A stretch of 64,000 nt of DNA from Tethya wilhelma (taxonomy: Eukaryota; Porifera; Demospongiae; Tethyida; Tethyidae). Where the stretch lies: positions 19,434,479 to 19,498,478 of the forward strand of contig CAXIPT010000002.1 in NCBI GenBank assembly GCA_964030475.1, written 5' to 3'. The position numbers and the translations under genes were made by a program. How positions within the stretch are numbered: the first letter of the stretch is position 1; each line of letters starts with the position of its first letter. The notes under the pieces are model-generated. The model was given only the letters and a program-made list of their open reading frames with translations. It did no database searches and was not told the origin of the DNA. Shown here piece after piece: positions 1 through 11,200 of the stretch.

Positions 1-69
1 TGAATCATACAATGACTCAGCAAGCTACGAAACAAGGGATTTTTTCTGGTCTAGTCTGATCAGCAATAA

Positions 70-435
70 GTGGTTTTTTTTCCTTGTGTGAGGTCTTTAG
101 CTCTTGTGATGAATCGATTTACTTACCACATGGCATACATGAAATTATTACAATGAATGTGATTAAGTTGACTTTGGATAGCAACGTAGCAATTCACTTT
201 TATACATTTGCATGTGGTCAACAGTCAACTGTCAGGAAGTCCAAGTGCTAATTCAAGATCACGTCACTCCAATGTTGTTTTTCCTTGCGTGAGGTCTTTC
301 AGCTCTTGTGACAGTCAATGAATCTGATTTGCCAATCACATGGCACACATATACACAATGAATGTGATCTAAGTCAACTATTGGATATGTAGCAATGTAG
401 TAATCACTTTTGCATGTGCGTTTGCTTGTGGTAGA
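70..435. repeat. Diverged tandem repeat, about 200-bp period
   Basis: The stretch from about 80 to 230 recurs in altered form from about 275 to 435. Both copies share, in order, a CCTTG(T/C)GTGAGGTCTTT block, AGCTCTTGTGA, CACATGGCA(T/C)ACAT, ACAATGAATGTGAT and a final TTTGCATGTG. Indels and substitutions separate the copies, so the duplication is not recent. No open frame of note is present. The rest of 1-800 is AT-rich and I see no gene in it. Confidence 0.6.
231..280 (-). pseudogene. Relic of a death-domain exon
   Basis: About 40 bases starting with GTCAGGAAGTCCAAGTGCTA closely match the death-domain exon at 1719-1760 of the downstream gene (GTCAGGAAGTCCAAGTGCTA, then AATCCAAGATCA). The rest of that exon is not recognisable here. 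This looks like the remnant of a second copy of the ankyrin-Roc-death gene or of its 3' end. Confidence 0.55.
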
Positions 436-801
436 TAGATATCAGTCATTGCTATTTAACGCATAACATGGATTTTGTCTCCAACATGCAGTGATTGTCA
501 CTGATTGATGATTTCCACATTTAATTAGTCAGAACATTATCGAGTCTTTATTAACATAATTATCATATGCAATTAATTCCACACTTATTGTGTATAGCTA
601 GTATGCAATTTTAAAATGCTGCCCAATACTGGAGCTATATAAAAGCGTCAAAAATCCTTAATGGTGACACCATACTATTTTGTTATACATTGATAAATAT
701 GGATATTCTCAGGCTTTGAGTTTCTAGTTTGAACAATATCATAGTAGATGCCATTGAACTGAAGAAGACAATTTTTACACGGATGGTCGATGAGAGTATA
801 G

Positions 802-1299
802 TTCAAATACAATAACTATAGTCATTTGTAGGTAACACAAGTGATCTGGATTTATTCGAAACTTTAGTATGTGAATAGTGGTGGCATGAATGTAAAGTCA
901 GTGTAGATATATAGATGCGTGGGATTAATAACCAAAAATGGTTATCTTTTTCAGCCTCTCACACAACAAACCGTATGTGGCTGTCTCCTTTCTGCTCCAT
1001 ACTGTGAGCATATGTAGGGCTTGCTGTGATGGTGGAGAGTCTTGAGTGTGTTCAAATACAATAACTATAGTCATTTGTAGGTAACACAAGTGATCTGGAT
1101 TTATTCGAAACTTTAGTATGTGAATAGTGGTGGCATGAATGTAAAGTCAGTGTAGATATATAGATGCGTGGGATTAATAACCAAAAATGGTTATCTTTTT
1201 CAGCCTCTCACACAACAAACCGTATGTGGCTGTCTCCTTTCTGCTCCATACTGTGAGCATATGTAGGGCTTGCTGTGATGGTGGAGAGTCTTGAGTGTG
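802..1299. repeat. Perfect tandem duplication, 249-bp unit (802-1050 and 1051-1299)
   Basis: The 249 bases at 802-1050 recur at 1051-1299 with no difference that I can see by eye. The unit holds the last part of the second death-domain exon of the gene at 1174-5087, including its stop codon, plus downstream sequence. The copy nearer the gene completes the reading frame. The farther copy is an orphan fragment. It is either a very recent tandem duplication or an assembly slip. Confidence 0.85.
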
Positions 1300-4200
1300 T
1301 CTTCTGATCTCCTCAATCTCACTGGTGGTCAAGGAGAGCAAGGCTGCAAGAGAGGGCCAGCGAGCCCCCACAACCTCAGCAAATGACTCCAGGAAGACCT
1401 CATCAGGTTTGACTGTTTGTTTTTCAGGATTTTGGAGAGATACTTCCAAACCTATAAATTTAGATAGATCACAATGTCAAGCAGTCATGTAAATTGTAAA
1501 ATTTAAGAAATAGTGAGTACTATATATGACATACCGTGTGATGCTTCGATTTCTGCTGCTTGTCCATTCAAGTCTATTGACCGAAGAGCTTTCATCAGGG
1601 TCCACCAGCATGGGGGTTCCTCTTGTGATGAGGTCATCCACTGCTGTATCATTTCTCTCTTACGTTTTATTGCACTTCCAGGCCCTGCAGGATTATCAGC
1701 TTCTATCTCACGTAAGGAACTGTCAGGAAGTCCAAGTGCTAATCCAAGATCAAACCACTCCATCACCACATCCTTGAGGCATTTCACAACAATTTCAACA
1801 CTGAATAGAAACAGCTCACCTGCAGTATAGTATTGTATATGTGTAAAAATATCACAATACAGGGCTGCATTAAGTTGCTGTACAGGTTAGTATACAGATG
1901 TGTGATTTATTTTATACTCACCCCAATATGTGTGTTCTCCAATGTGACACAGCACATTATGATCTAGCAAATGCTGTCCCTTTTTATCAACACTTACTAC
2001 TGTGAATTGCCCATCTCGGATAGCTTTGTTGATCTCATTTACTGAGAATAGTTTACATTTTTCTTCAGGGTCAAAGGATTGTTCTGGTTCCTGCATTTTC
2101 ACCAAATAGAGTTGAAGCTCAACTGAGTGGCAAAATTCAGCTTTTGTTTCTAATACTTTATTGACAATTTTAGCAAAAATGGCTGTGCACTCTTGAGCTA
2201 GATCTTCACTACTGGCTGTGAACACTACTACTCCTTTACTGGCTGTAATAATCTCGACAAAGCATGCGACACCTTCATTCATATTCCATTTCAAACCATT
2301 TTTCCACATGGTACAGCGACGTCGAATAGAGTTAGAATATTCTCCATACTGAGAAGGAAGAGCAAATGTGTTGGCTAAACGCAGCAGTAAAACATGCATA
2401 AATCGAGGAGGAAAGTAATCATATTCATTCTTACATTCAGCATACCATCCTAATTTATAGATTAAATCAGCTGGTAATAATTTGTTTGGTGGATGATTTG
2501 CCTCACACAAAGCAGGAAAATAGAAATGTCTTTTGGCCAATCCTGTAGCTTCATCAATTGTAATCGAGTATTCAGAATCCAATCCAATAGTAATATGACT
2601 AAACTCCTGGCAATATTGAAGTTGAACCAAGCATTCAGCAGTTATATACTCTGGGAAAATCTTGAGTAATTCATCTTCAGGAATTAAGCCAGTGGTATAT
2701 TGTCTTAGTGGCAAAGCTGAGTCTGATGCTGCGAATAAACTCTTATGAACTTGATTCGTAAGAGCTGAAGGCTTCAAAATCAAAGAATGTTCAACTAAAA
2801 CTTCATCTTTTCTTCCAATGATCATTAGCAGTCCAACATCATGAAGTTGTTTAAGGATTGAATAGAGGTGTCCAATAACTATCGGTAAACAAATCCTTGT
2901 TTCTTCAATATGGTTCAAAACAGTTTGTACCTTACAAGCAGTGACATTCTTGAAGTCTTTTTCCAAGAGTCCATGGAGAAGAGTTGCCTCAAGAGAAAGA
3001 CTACATGGAGGCTGTTTTATTGCTTGAGTTTCCAAAGTTGCCTTGAGACTCCTCATTTGAGATGGGTAACGGCAGTCTAAGGATATGACAGATAGGATCT
3101 CAATGACACCTTGACTGTATTTTTCATAATATCGTAAAGAATACGTTTGAATTGATTGGAGTTTATCTGCAACTGACTTTTCTTTATCGGCATGACTGGC
3201 AACAATTTGTACTATGGATTTCTGCTCAATACTTTTACTATGAAATGTGATAAATGACAACCAGTAACCAAGCTCTTCCTTGATCTCCTTCTCTTCATTC
3301 GAGATATTCACCACCAAGAGGAACACACTAACACCTTGAGATGATAATACAACTCTCTCTAGAATAGCTGCATGAGATGAGTAGTATTCACGGTCTCCAG
3401 CAAAATCATAGAACAGCAGTTTTCCATGTTTAGTACTGTTATGGATACTTGGAACAATACCAGTTGTATGAGGAGGAGCAGTACTTCGAGAAATTTTTTT
3501 GAATAAACCTTTACGTTTTAGTGACTCAACTAAAGTACTCTTCCCAGCTCCAGGGTTGCCTAAGGCAAACACACGAGTAATTAACTGAGCACCAGGAAAA
3601 AATTTAACAGAATTTGCCTGCAATAATTTATACTTTTTTTGTAAGACAGATTGCTGACTTTTTAGGTAATTGGTGAATAATGGTTGAGTAATCTTACTTG
3701 AGATATCTTTTGGTGTTTGTCCAGCCTTATTTCTTACAAAAATTGGAGCATGACAATTGTACAATAGAAATTGTACACAGTCAACTTTTCCCAAAGAGGA
3801 ACAGACATGTAGAGGAGTATCACCATTATCATTGCACAAGAGAAGCAGACCATAGATAGGCTCATACATTTGTACTATTGTTTGTACTAGTTCTGTGTAT
3901 CCTTTAGTACAAACTTGATGAAGTAACGTATTGCCTGCATAGCCTTTCATCCGTGGATCACAACCAAACTCATCAATTAATATACACACAATATCTATGT
4001 GACCATTAGAAGCTGCATTGTGTAGTGGTGTGTCATTGGCACTGTTTTGAGCTGTCACATCTGCTTTATGTTCAGTTACAAACATCCTAACAACATTGGG
4101 AAGCCCCACAATGCAGGCAAGGTGTAGAGGTGTTTGGTTGTCACCATTTCTACAGTCTACTGGACACTTGTACTTAGCAATGAGTAAACTAGCAGCCTCC

Positions 4201-5087
4201 ATCTGACCAGACAAAACAGCAATATGAAGAGGAGTGTTTCCATGTTGATCACAAGCCAGTGGGTCATTATTGAACTTGGAAATTAGCAGGTCAATCAGTT
4301 CCAGGTGTCCCCCAGCACATGCTTGGTGAAGCAATGTTTTCTCTTCAAACCCTCTTAAATTTGGATCACAGCCAAACTCATCAATTAATGTAAATACAAT
4401 ATCTTGGTGTCCTTTAATAGCTGCATCATGTAGTATTGTATAAGTATAATCATCGTGAGCTGTCGAATCAGCTTTATGTGCAGTTACAAGCATCTTAACA
4501 ACACTGAGGTGTCTCTCAATGCAGGCAAGGTGAAGAGGTGTTTGATATTTATTATTTCTAGAGTCTACAGGACAGCTATGTTTGGTAATAAGTAAATTAG
4601 CAGCCTCCACCTGGCCATTGGAGACAGCAATATGGAGAGGATTGTTTCCATCTTTATCACGAGCCAGGGGGTCACTATTGAACTTGGAAATTAGCAAGTC
4701 AATCAGTTCCAGGTGTCCTCTATCACATGCTTGGTGAAGCAATGTCCTTCTTTTATAGCCTACCACAGTCTGATCACTACCAAAGTTGGTTATTAATGCA
4801 CATAAAATATCTTTATGACCATAAAGGGCTGCTTTGTTCAGTGGTGTATCATTATTTCCATCTCTAATGTGAACATCAGCCCCATGGTCTAGTAACACTA
4901 ATACAACAGGAAGATGACCCTTGATACACGCAAGGTGTAGTGGTGTTTGGTTGTACTCATTCCTACCATTTATGTCATTTTCATTGTTTTCTAATAAAGT
5001 TTCCAGGACAGAAATGTCCCCTTGGCTTGCTGCAGTATGTATAACAGTAGTACAACCAGCCATGGTAGCAGTAAGGATACCAACCAA
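1174..5087 (-). CDS. Ankyrin-Roc-COR-like protein with two C-terminal death domains
   Basis: A large first exon (about 5087-1922) encodes roughly 14 ankyrin repeats (residues about 10-470), then a Roc-type GTPase with P-loop GNPGAGKST (about residue 508), switch-like DFAGDREYY (about 562) and SHADKE as the G4-like motif (about 630). A COR-like stretch follows to about 1055. Two short exons follow, at 1819-1535 and 1453-1174, both in phase 1, each encoding a death domain; the second has W-P-S-L-A, a long EIEEIRR helix and M-L-x-x-W. In known Roco and DAPK-like families, Roc-COR modules act as GTP-regulated dimerisation units and death domains recruit signalling partners. No kinase or leucine-rich repeats are visible, so this is not LRRK, and it lacks the DAPK kinase. 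ATG at 5063 (MAGCTT) is an alternative start. The spacer to divergent eIF3e is 467 bp. The membership call is confident; the pathway is unknown. Confidence 0.85.
3850..4780 (-). repeat. Ankyrin super-repeat, about 402 bp (134 residues)
   Basis: Within the ankyrin array, blocks about 402 bp apart are nearly identical. For example, the segment around 4254-4340 matches 4656-4742, both encoding GHLELIDLLISKFN followed by DPLA. Other block-specific strings recur at the same spacing (QTPLHLACI, DEFGCDP, TLLHQ). This indicates that a four-ankyrin block duplicated internally. Confidence 0.7.
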
Positions 5088-5554
5088 GTATTTGCTGCCT
5101 TACTTTCAGTGAAATTACTCAGTGCTAGGCTGTATGGCAACTCTCTAGACACAGAAAAGAATAATGTCTATTTTGTGTATTATATGTCTATGCACATAAT
5201 ATTATATAACCACTAAGTCGTCCCTTCCCCCGGCCAGTTACTCGAACTCACAAATTTCGTGTATTAAAAGTTTAATACTTTCAGACACTACACCTTCACT
5301 TTTCTTGATTCTGTGAGAATCAGTATACTACATTCGTATCTTTACTTTCAAACTTGTAGACTACGCAGAGTATTCTGTCTCAATAGTCTGCCCTCTTTCC
5401 TTTGTAGCTAGCTACCGTAGATCACTGCGGAGGGGTTTATGCTCTGTGCTAGCTAGCTCTGCATCTGATGATCATGTGATGCATGGGAGCTCTAGCTAGC
5501 TCTAGCTCTGGGTGTGGTCAATTCAAGAACACGTGGCAAAAGAATCGCTCGGAG
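5088..5554. promoter_or_regulatory. Shared 5' region of the ankyrin-Roc-death gene and eIF3e
   Basis: This 467-bp spacer separates two divergent start codons and must hold both 5' UTRs and core promoters. It contains runs of AGCTAGCT around 5408-5510 and an ACACGTGG E-box-like site near 5530. I see no TATA box placed convincingly for either gene. Confidence 0.45.
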
Positions 5555-7972
5555 ATGGCTGAATATGACTTGACATCCAAGATTGGCGGCTACTTGGACC
5601 GCCATTTGGTGTTTCCAATGTTGGAATTTCTTACTGAAAAGAAGGTGAATTTTATTCACAGTGAAGCTCCCCTGTAGTAATTTTTTGGTCTGTTTTGATG
5701 TAGATTTATGATGAAGCTGATGTTCTGAAGACTAGGATCCAACTACTTAGCAAAACAAACATGGTATGTACTTTTAATCTATAAAATAAGTGAACTGAGT
5801 GATGAAATAGTGGTATTCCATAGGTTGATTATGCCATAGATGTCTACAAGCAACTCTACCCAGATAGCCCAGACCCTGAAGGTACTTTGGTTGTGTTGTA
5901 CATCTGAGTTTAGTATGTGTGAAGAGTCCTAATGTTATTGTGAAACTTGTTACACACTGTATTAAAGATCTTTTAAGTCGAAGAGGAGCTGTAGTAGACA
6001 AGTTGCAAGAGTTTGAACACACCATTGAGCCCATATTGTCCCTGTTCACTAACCCTGAGGTGACTGCTCTCTTGGAGAGTGGCAAGTGAGTTCTGATGTT
6101 AGTTTTCTTTGTCAAACGATACCTTGTTTTTATTCATTTCAGAGAGGACCAGAGCCTGTTTGACTATTTGGCACAAAACCATGATGTATGTGAATGTGTG
6201 TTGCAATTTTTTTGGGTGTTCAACATTTTTGTTCTGTTTCTCCCCCTCTACATTCAGTTTAAAGCAGAGATGGTGGATGTGGTTCATGATTGTGCCAAGT
6301 TCAAGTATGAGTGTGGCAACTACTCTGATGCCTCAGAATATCTCTACTTCTACAGACTACTAGTAAGTGCCACATAGAGGGATTGGTCCATTTTAGCATT
6401 CTCTGTGTGTGTCCAGGCTCCCCCTGACCACAAGAACCTGATGAGTGCTGGTTGGGGTAAACTCTCATGTGCTGTCTTAGTTCAAGACTGGGACACTGCT
6501 CTGGAAGAACTGAACAAGTTACGAAAGGACATTGATGAAATTGTAAGAAATGGGTAGCCACTAGAACACAAGTCTATGTGAGTGAAAATCACTAACATAC
6601 AAATTGTTTTACATTCCTACACACAGGCTCACTTCCCTCATCTGTTGAGATTACAGCAGCGTACCTGGTTGATCCATTGGAGTCTCTTTGTCTTCTTCAA
6701 CCACCCTAAGGGACAAGATGACATCATCAACCTCTTTCTCTTTCAACAAGAGTATGTCAAATCACAGTTGACAAAAAGAATTTAACATCTTTACTAGAAA
6801 TTCTCTCTCCTTCTCTCTTTTCTTTCCCTAGCTACCTGAATGCCATTCAGACCTGTTGTCCTCATATTTTACGCTACATCACTGCAGCTGTCATCACTAA
6901 CAAGAGGAGGCAAACCCTACTCAAGGATCTTGTTAAAGTTATCAAATATGTGAGTTATACACTGTTGCCCCTAGTAACCGAGTCACTTCACTTATCTCCT
7001 GTACAGGAATCATACTCCTATCGTGACCCCATCACAGAGTTTGTAGAGTGTCTCTATGTGAACTTTGACTTTGATCAAGCTCAGCAAAAACTCATTGAAT
7101 GTGAGAGGGTGAGTTGTATCAGTCCATATCATTGTCTTGACATTACACTCATTCACTGTATCACTGTTTCCTCATCAGGTCCTTGATAATGACTTCTTCT
7201 TGGTGGCCTGTAGAGCTGATTTCGTCGAGAATGCACGGCTGTCGATTTTTGAAACTTTTTGTAGAATTCACCAATGTATCAGTATAAGGTATTGTTGTTA
7301 GTGTGTTTATGTGTTGTCACTTTCAGTATTCCTACACGTTGATGTGTATATATCCTCACCCAGTATGCTTGCCACTAAGTTAAACATGAGCAGTGATGAT
7401 GCAGAGAGGTGGATCGTTAACCTTATCAGAAATGCTAAACTGGATGCCAAGATTGATGCTAAAGAGGTATTGCTTTTTTCCTCCCGTTTTGTGATTTTTA
7501 TGTTTCAGGTTAATCTAATCTCTCTTATTGTGTATGTGTAGGGACATGTAATCATGAACACACAGCCACAGTCTCTCTACCAGAGGGTAATAGACAAGAC
7601 AAAAGCACTAGCCTTCCAGAGTCAGTTCATAGCTCAGAACATTGACAAGAAGAGAGCTGCCATTGCTCAGCATGCAACTGGAATGGTGGGTTAATGTTTC
7701 AATCACTGTGTAGGCTATAGGTATGTTTTTTTTTTTTAGGACGTGGCTAGAGTACCGGTAGTCCGTATACTTTCCTATTGCTTTTGTATTGCAGAATTAC
7801 GTAATATACAGTATCCGGATTTTGCCGGTGCTGCATTAAAGTACCGGCACCATTGACTGCAATATATTTAGCTTAGTTTACGGTGACCGGTACTCTAGCC
7901 ACAGCGTTTTTTTTATTCCCTCTGCAGGCCCCCCAGCCTTCACAACGATGGGCCCCTGCTGTTATTGTTTGA
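5555..7972 (+). CDS. EIF3E: Eukaryotic translation initiation factor 3 subunit E (eIF3e/INT6)
   Basis: About 13 exons splice to a protein colinear with human eIF3e. It starts [20 protein letters not shown]. Conserved blocks follow: [86 protein letters not shown], and the PCI-domain block [21 protein letters not shown]. eIF3e is a PCI-domain scaffold subunit of cytoplasmic eIF3, which binds the 40S subunit and recruits eIF4G. The start fits the family exactly. The last exon (7928-7972) gives [14 protein letters not shown], unlike the vertebrate tail, so the C-terminus is diverged. The last intron holds a fold-back element. The next gene starts 250 bp downstream on the same strand. Confidence 0.97.
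7740..7907. mobile_element. MITE-like fold-back element in the last eIF3e intron
   Basis: GTGGCTAGAGTACCGGT (from about 7743) is matched in inverted orientation by ACCGGTACTCTAGCCAC (ending near 7903). The 165-bp element between them is non-coding. T-rich stretches flank both sides, so I cannot define a target-site duplication. It lies in the intron at 7686-7927. Confidence 0.65.
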
Positions 7973-8039
7973 ACATTGCTTCTCAAGAGTTATGAATATT
8001 ATTATTTTGCACCCACATTTCATTTGAATTGATGGGCGG

Positions 8040-8065
8040 GGTTTTGCTACGCATGCGCAAAGCAG
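8040..8065. promoter_or_regulatory. NRF-1-like palindrome upstream of the four-module gene
   Basis: TACGCATGCGCAA at about 8048-8060 matches the GCGCATGCGC-type NRF-1 core (CGCATGCGCA). It lies about 165 bp before the ATG at 8222 and next to a GGGCGGGG box at about 8035. Together these suggest a TATA-less housekeeping-type promoter. The same motif also occurs near 44934 in a spectraplakin intron. Confidence 0.4.
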
Positions 8066-8221
8066 ATTTCTCCAACTGCTGACTACACAGTATGAATGCG
8101 CTGAACTGAAAACTTCTTTATTGGGCTGTGGAGTTAAAGATAACCCAAAGAGAAGCGAAAACTGCTACCTACTCTTCTACTCTAGCCACTGAAACAAGTG
8201 GCTAGTATCTGAACTTTAACT

Positions 8222-11200
8222 ATGCCTCCTAAAAAGAAGAAAATATCCTCTCCTGAGCGCCAGGTACTTCTGTAATTCCCATTACGTCATTCTTTTTGTA
8301 CCAGCCCTTCAAAAACTGTGTATCTTGATGTTCCTTCTCGTGTCTGTCCACTCAGGATGGGGAACAGAAGCTAGTAGATGTGATTAGCTACTTGGAACTA
8401 GTGGGAGACTGTCTGGACAGAGCTGAGAGCAGTCAGTCAGCATGTCTGGAGGGAATTTTAAAATCAGACATCACATTGACACACAGTCGTGGAGATGCCG
8501 ACATTGGTTATATTGTGCTCATGAAAAGAGCTGAACTTCTTTATATTGCAGTAGGTTTTTATGGTACACCCTCAATATGTATAGTTATTTGTTGAATGTA
8601 CAATTTGAGTGGTAGAGGTTTTCAAAAACTCTCTTTGTGGTGCATTACTCGGGAGGATGTGCATTGTGTCTTGGTATGCATATGTATATATGTGTGTGTA
8701 TGTTTAACGCAGGTCAAACACAATTACGATATGAGTGAACTTTCTGAACAGCACAGAGATCCTTTGGCTAGTTGTATCAAGGATTGTGAAACAAGTAAGC
8801 TCACACTGACTGTTTTGGTTGGTGTATGTCCCATGTTTAATTGTGAGATAAATGTTGGTTTTTCACCTATTATTCCACTTGTTTCAGTTCTCAAGAGTGT
8901 CTCATCTGACGACCAAGCCAGCAAGAGCATCTATGAGAAGGCTAATACTCTCTACACCAACGCCATGCAGCTCATCAAGGCTTCAGAACCTAACAGTAGC
9001 AATAGAGCTCAAGCCACTGCTGAGTCAGCAAGGGATAGTCAAAGTGAGTGAAAAGCACATAGGAAATTAGACGTCCTGTGAGAATAGGCACCTCTCAATC
9101 TCACATACCACCTCCATGTGTGTTGTGTAGGGGTCTTCAAACAGTACAACCCAACAAAGACTCTCTTTAAGCACATCTCTAAGATAAATCCCTATCTTTT
9201 ACAAGATGTCGTAAACTGTTATAAAAACTCTAAACTGTTTTGTCGTCGGTGTTATTACAAGCAAAAGAGACAAGTTGCTCTCAGCACTAGCTTACATTGT
9301 CAGAAGTGCAAGAAGACAGTCCAGCCATTGCTCCTAATGCCCGCCAGTAAAATGTGTCAGAATCTCAACCAGAGTAAAGTGGTTGCAATTCCTTCACCAC
9401 CGAAGACAATGATGTCCAAGTTTAACAAGTAAGCAAAGTTTTTCTTTAGAAATATGTGTTCCTCTTCTCACTGACTGAAATTTTGTGGTAGCAGTTCTAG
9501 GAAAGCAGTGTATTATTTGTATTTGTTGGCATGTGTTGTTGACTGTCCATCTGTTGTAGGCACAAACCATTTCAGATGTGTAGGAACCAGGATCACAGTG
9601 GCTGTTATGAGAAGTCGGCAACTGGGGATACCTGGTTTGCTCACAGCATCGAGGAGCTGGTGATATGGACTGTTGAGAGACACTATGGTGTGTTGATGGT
9701 GTAAATACCCTCAGAAATAGTAGTTAGAGGCTCAATCCGAGAGGTCTCTATGTATTTAACAACCTGAAGACCTATCTGTATTTGATATGGTTTTTGTTTT
9801 GGTTTCAGATTGTACCTTCAAGGACTATGTTGCCAGACACCATAAAGATTCCGACCCTCCCAACCACAGTCTTTTCTCCCCAACTGCTGCCAGAGCAGAA
9901 GCTGATCATCATAAAGATCACGGCTCTGTCAGCACAGGTACCAGAATGGAATGTTAGCTGAATGCATACAAATACATAATATTGTGGAGAGGGGGGACCA
10001 CTTGTACACTCCCCACACATGCACACGTAGATGAAACTGAATATGAGTATTATCCTGAAGAATGTCTGTACCACGATGTGGCTGCTATTCCCCAGCGCCT
10101 CCTCCTGGACATCATAGAGTGTTATCGACTGGTGAAGGCCTTCTGCATGTGGTGCTTCTATAAGGAGAATAAAAAGGTCTGTGTATGCATTATTGAGATT
10201 CAGATCTATGATCCTTTTTTCCTATTTTTTTCCTTTCTCTTCAAACTCTCTCAGGGTATTGTAACTGTCCAGCGTCGAACTAATGCCACTGTTTGCTCCA
10301 CCTGTCAGAAGGAGTGGCAGTCTGTCTCTGTCATTCCTGCCAGTAACCTCTGCTGGAACTTTGGTGAGCTGGAAGAGCTGCCCATTGGTCCGTGGCCCAG
10401 GGGTAAACCTAACAAAGACCCGTTTGAGTATTGTAGAAAATCTGATCACTTCAGGTGAAGTTTCTTACGTCTCTGTGTGGATATTGTTGTTGATTGGATG
10501 TGTTTTGTGTGTTCTGTAGATGTTTTCGAGTTTATGTTGAATCTGATTTTTGGTATCCTCATTCTGTTGAAGAGATGGTGATATGGACCGTCGAAAGAGA
10601 GAGAAGTGTGTTGTTGTAACATGTACCATGTGTTTTGAATGTGTGTAACCAGTCAATGGTGTCTTCCTTTTGTTTCACACAGAGTGTAGTTTCTCTCAGT
10701 TCATTGAGACTCTAAGTCGCCTGCCTCCTGAAGTGTCTGGAGGGAGTCCCAAACAGTCTGAACCTGTCGTTCCTTCTCCGTCCGCCAGTGATATCCCAGC
10801 CAGTGGTGCTGGTCCTAAGACCCAGTCCTACCTACAAGCCTCCATGAACCACCACTCACAGACAAGTGGACAGACAAACCCTCAAATCTCTGGCAAGAAA
10901 GGTTCTCCTGAAGCAGCTTCATCGTTGCCTGGCAATAAATCTCCAAGAGTAGCCACTGTGAGTGTTGGAGGTAGTCCAACAGCTAAAGCTCAGCCTAACA
11001 CTGTAGGCGCTCCAATGCCGGGCAAACTTGCTTCTAATGTTGTAAGAGTGCCTTCATCTCCAGGAAATGCTTCACTGACTAACTCAGTTTTACCCCTACC
11101 GTCACAAAGAAATGTTACCGTGTTATCTCAAGCCGGCGTCAGTAGGAAGTTAGATATGAACCTGATCAACTATCCCCCCCTTCCAAACCAATCCAACCGT

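Noticed and set aside
1513..1830. Plus-strand frame opposite the death-domain exon
   Set aside because: Shadow of the minus-strand exon, which has family similarity and good splice sites.
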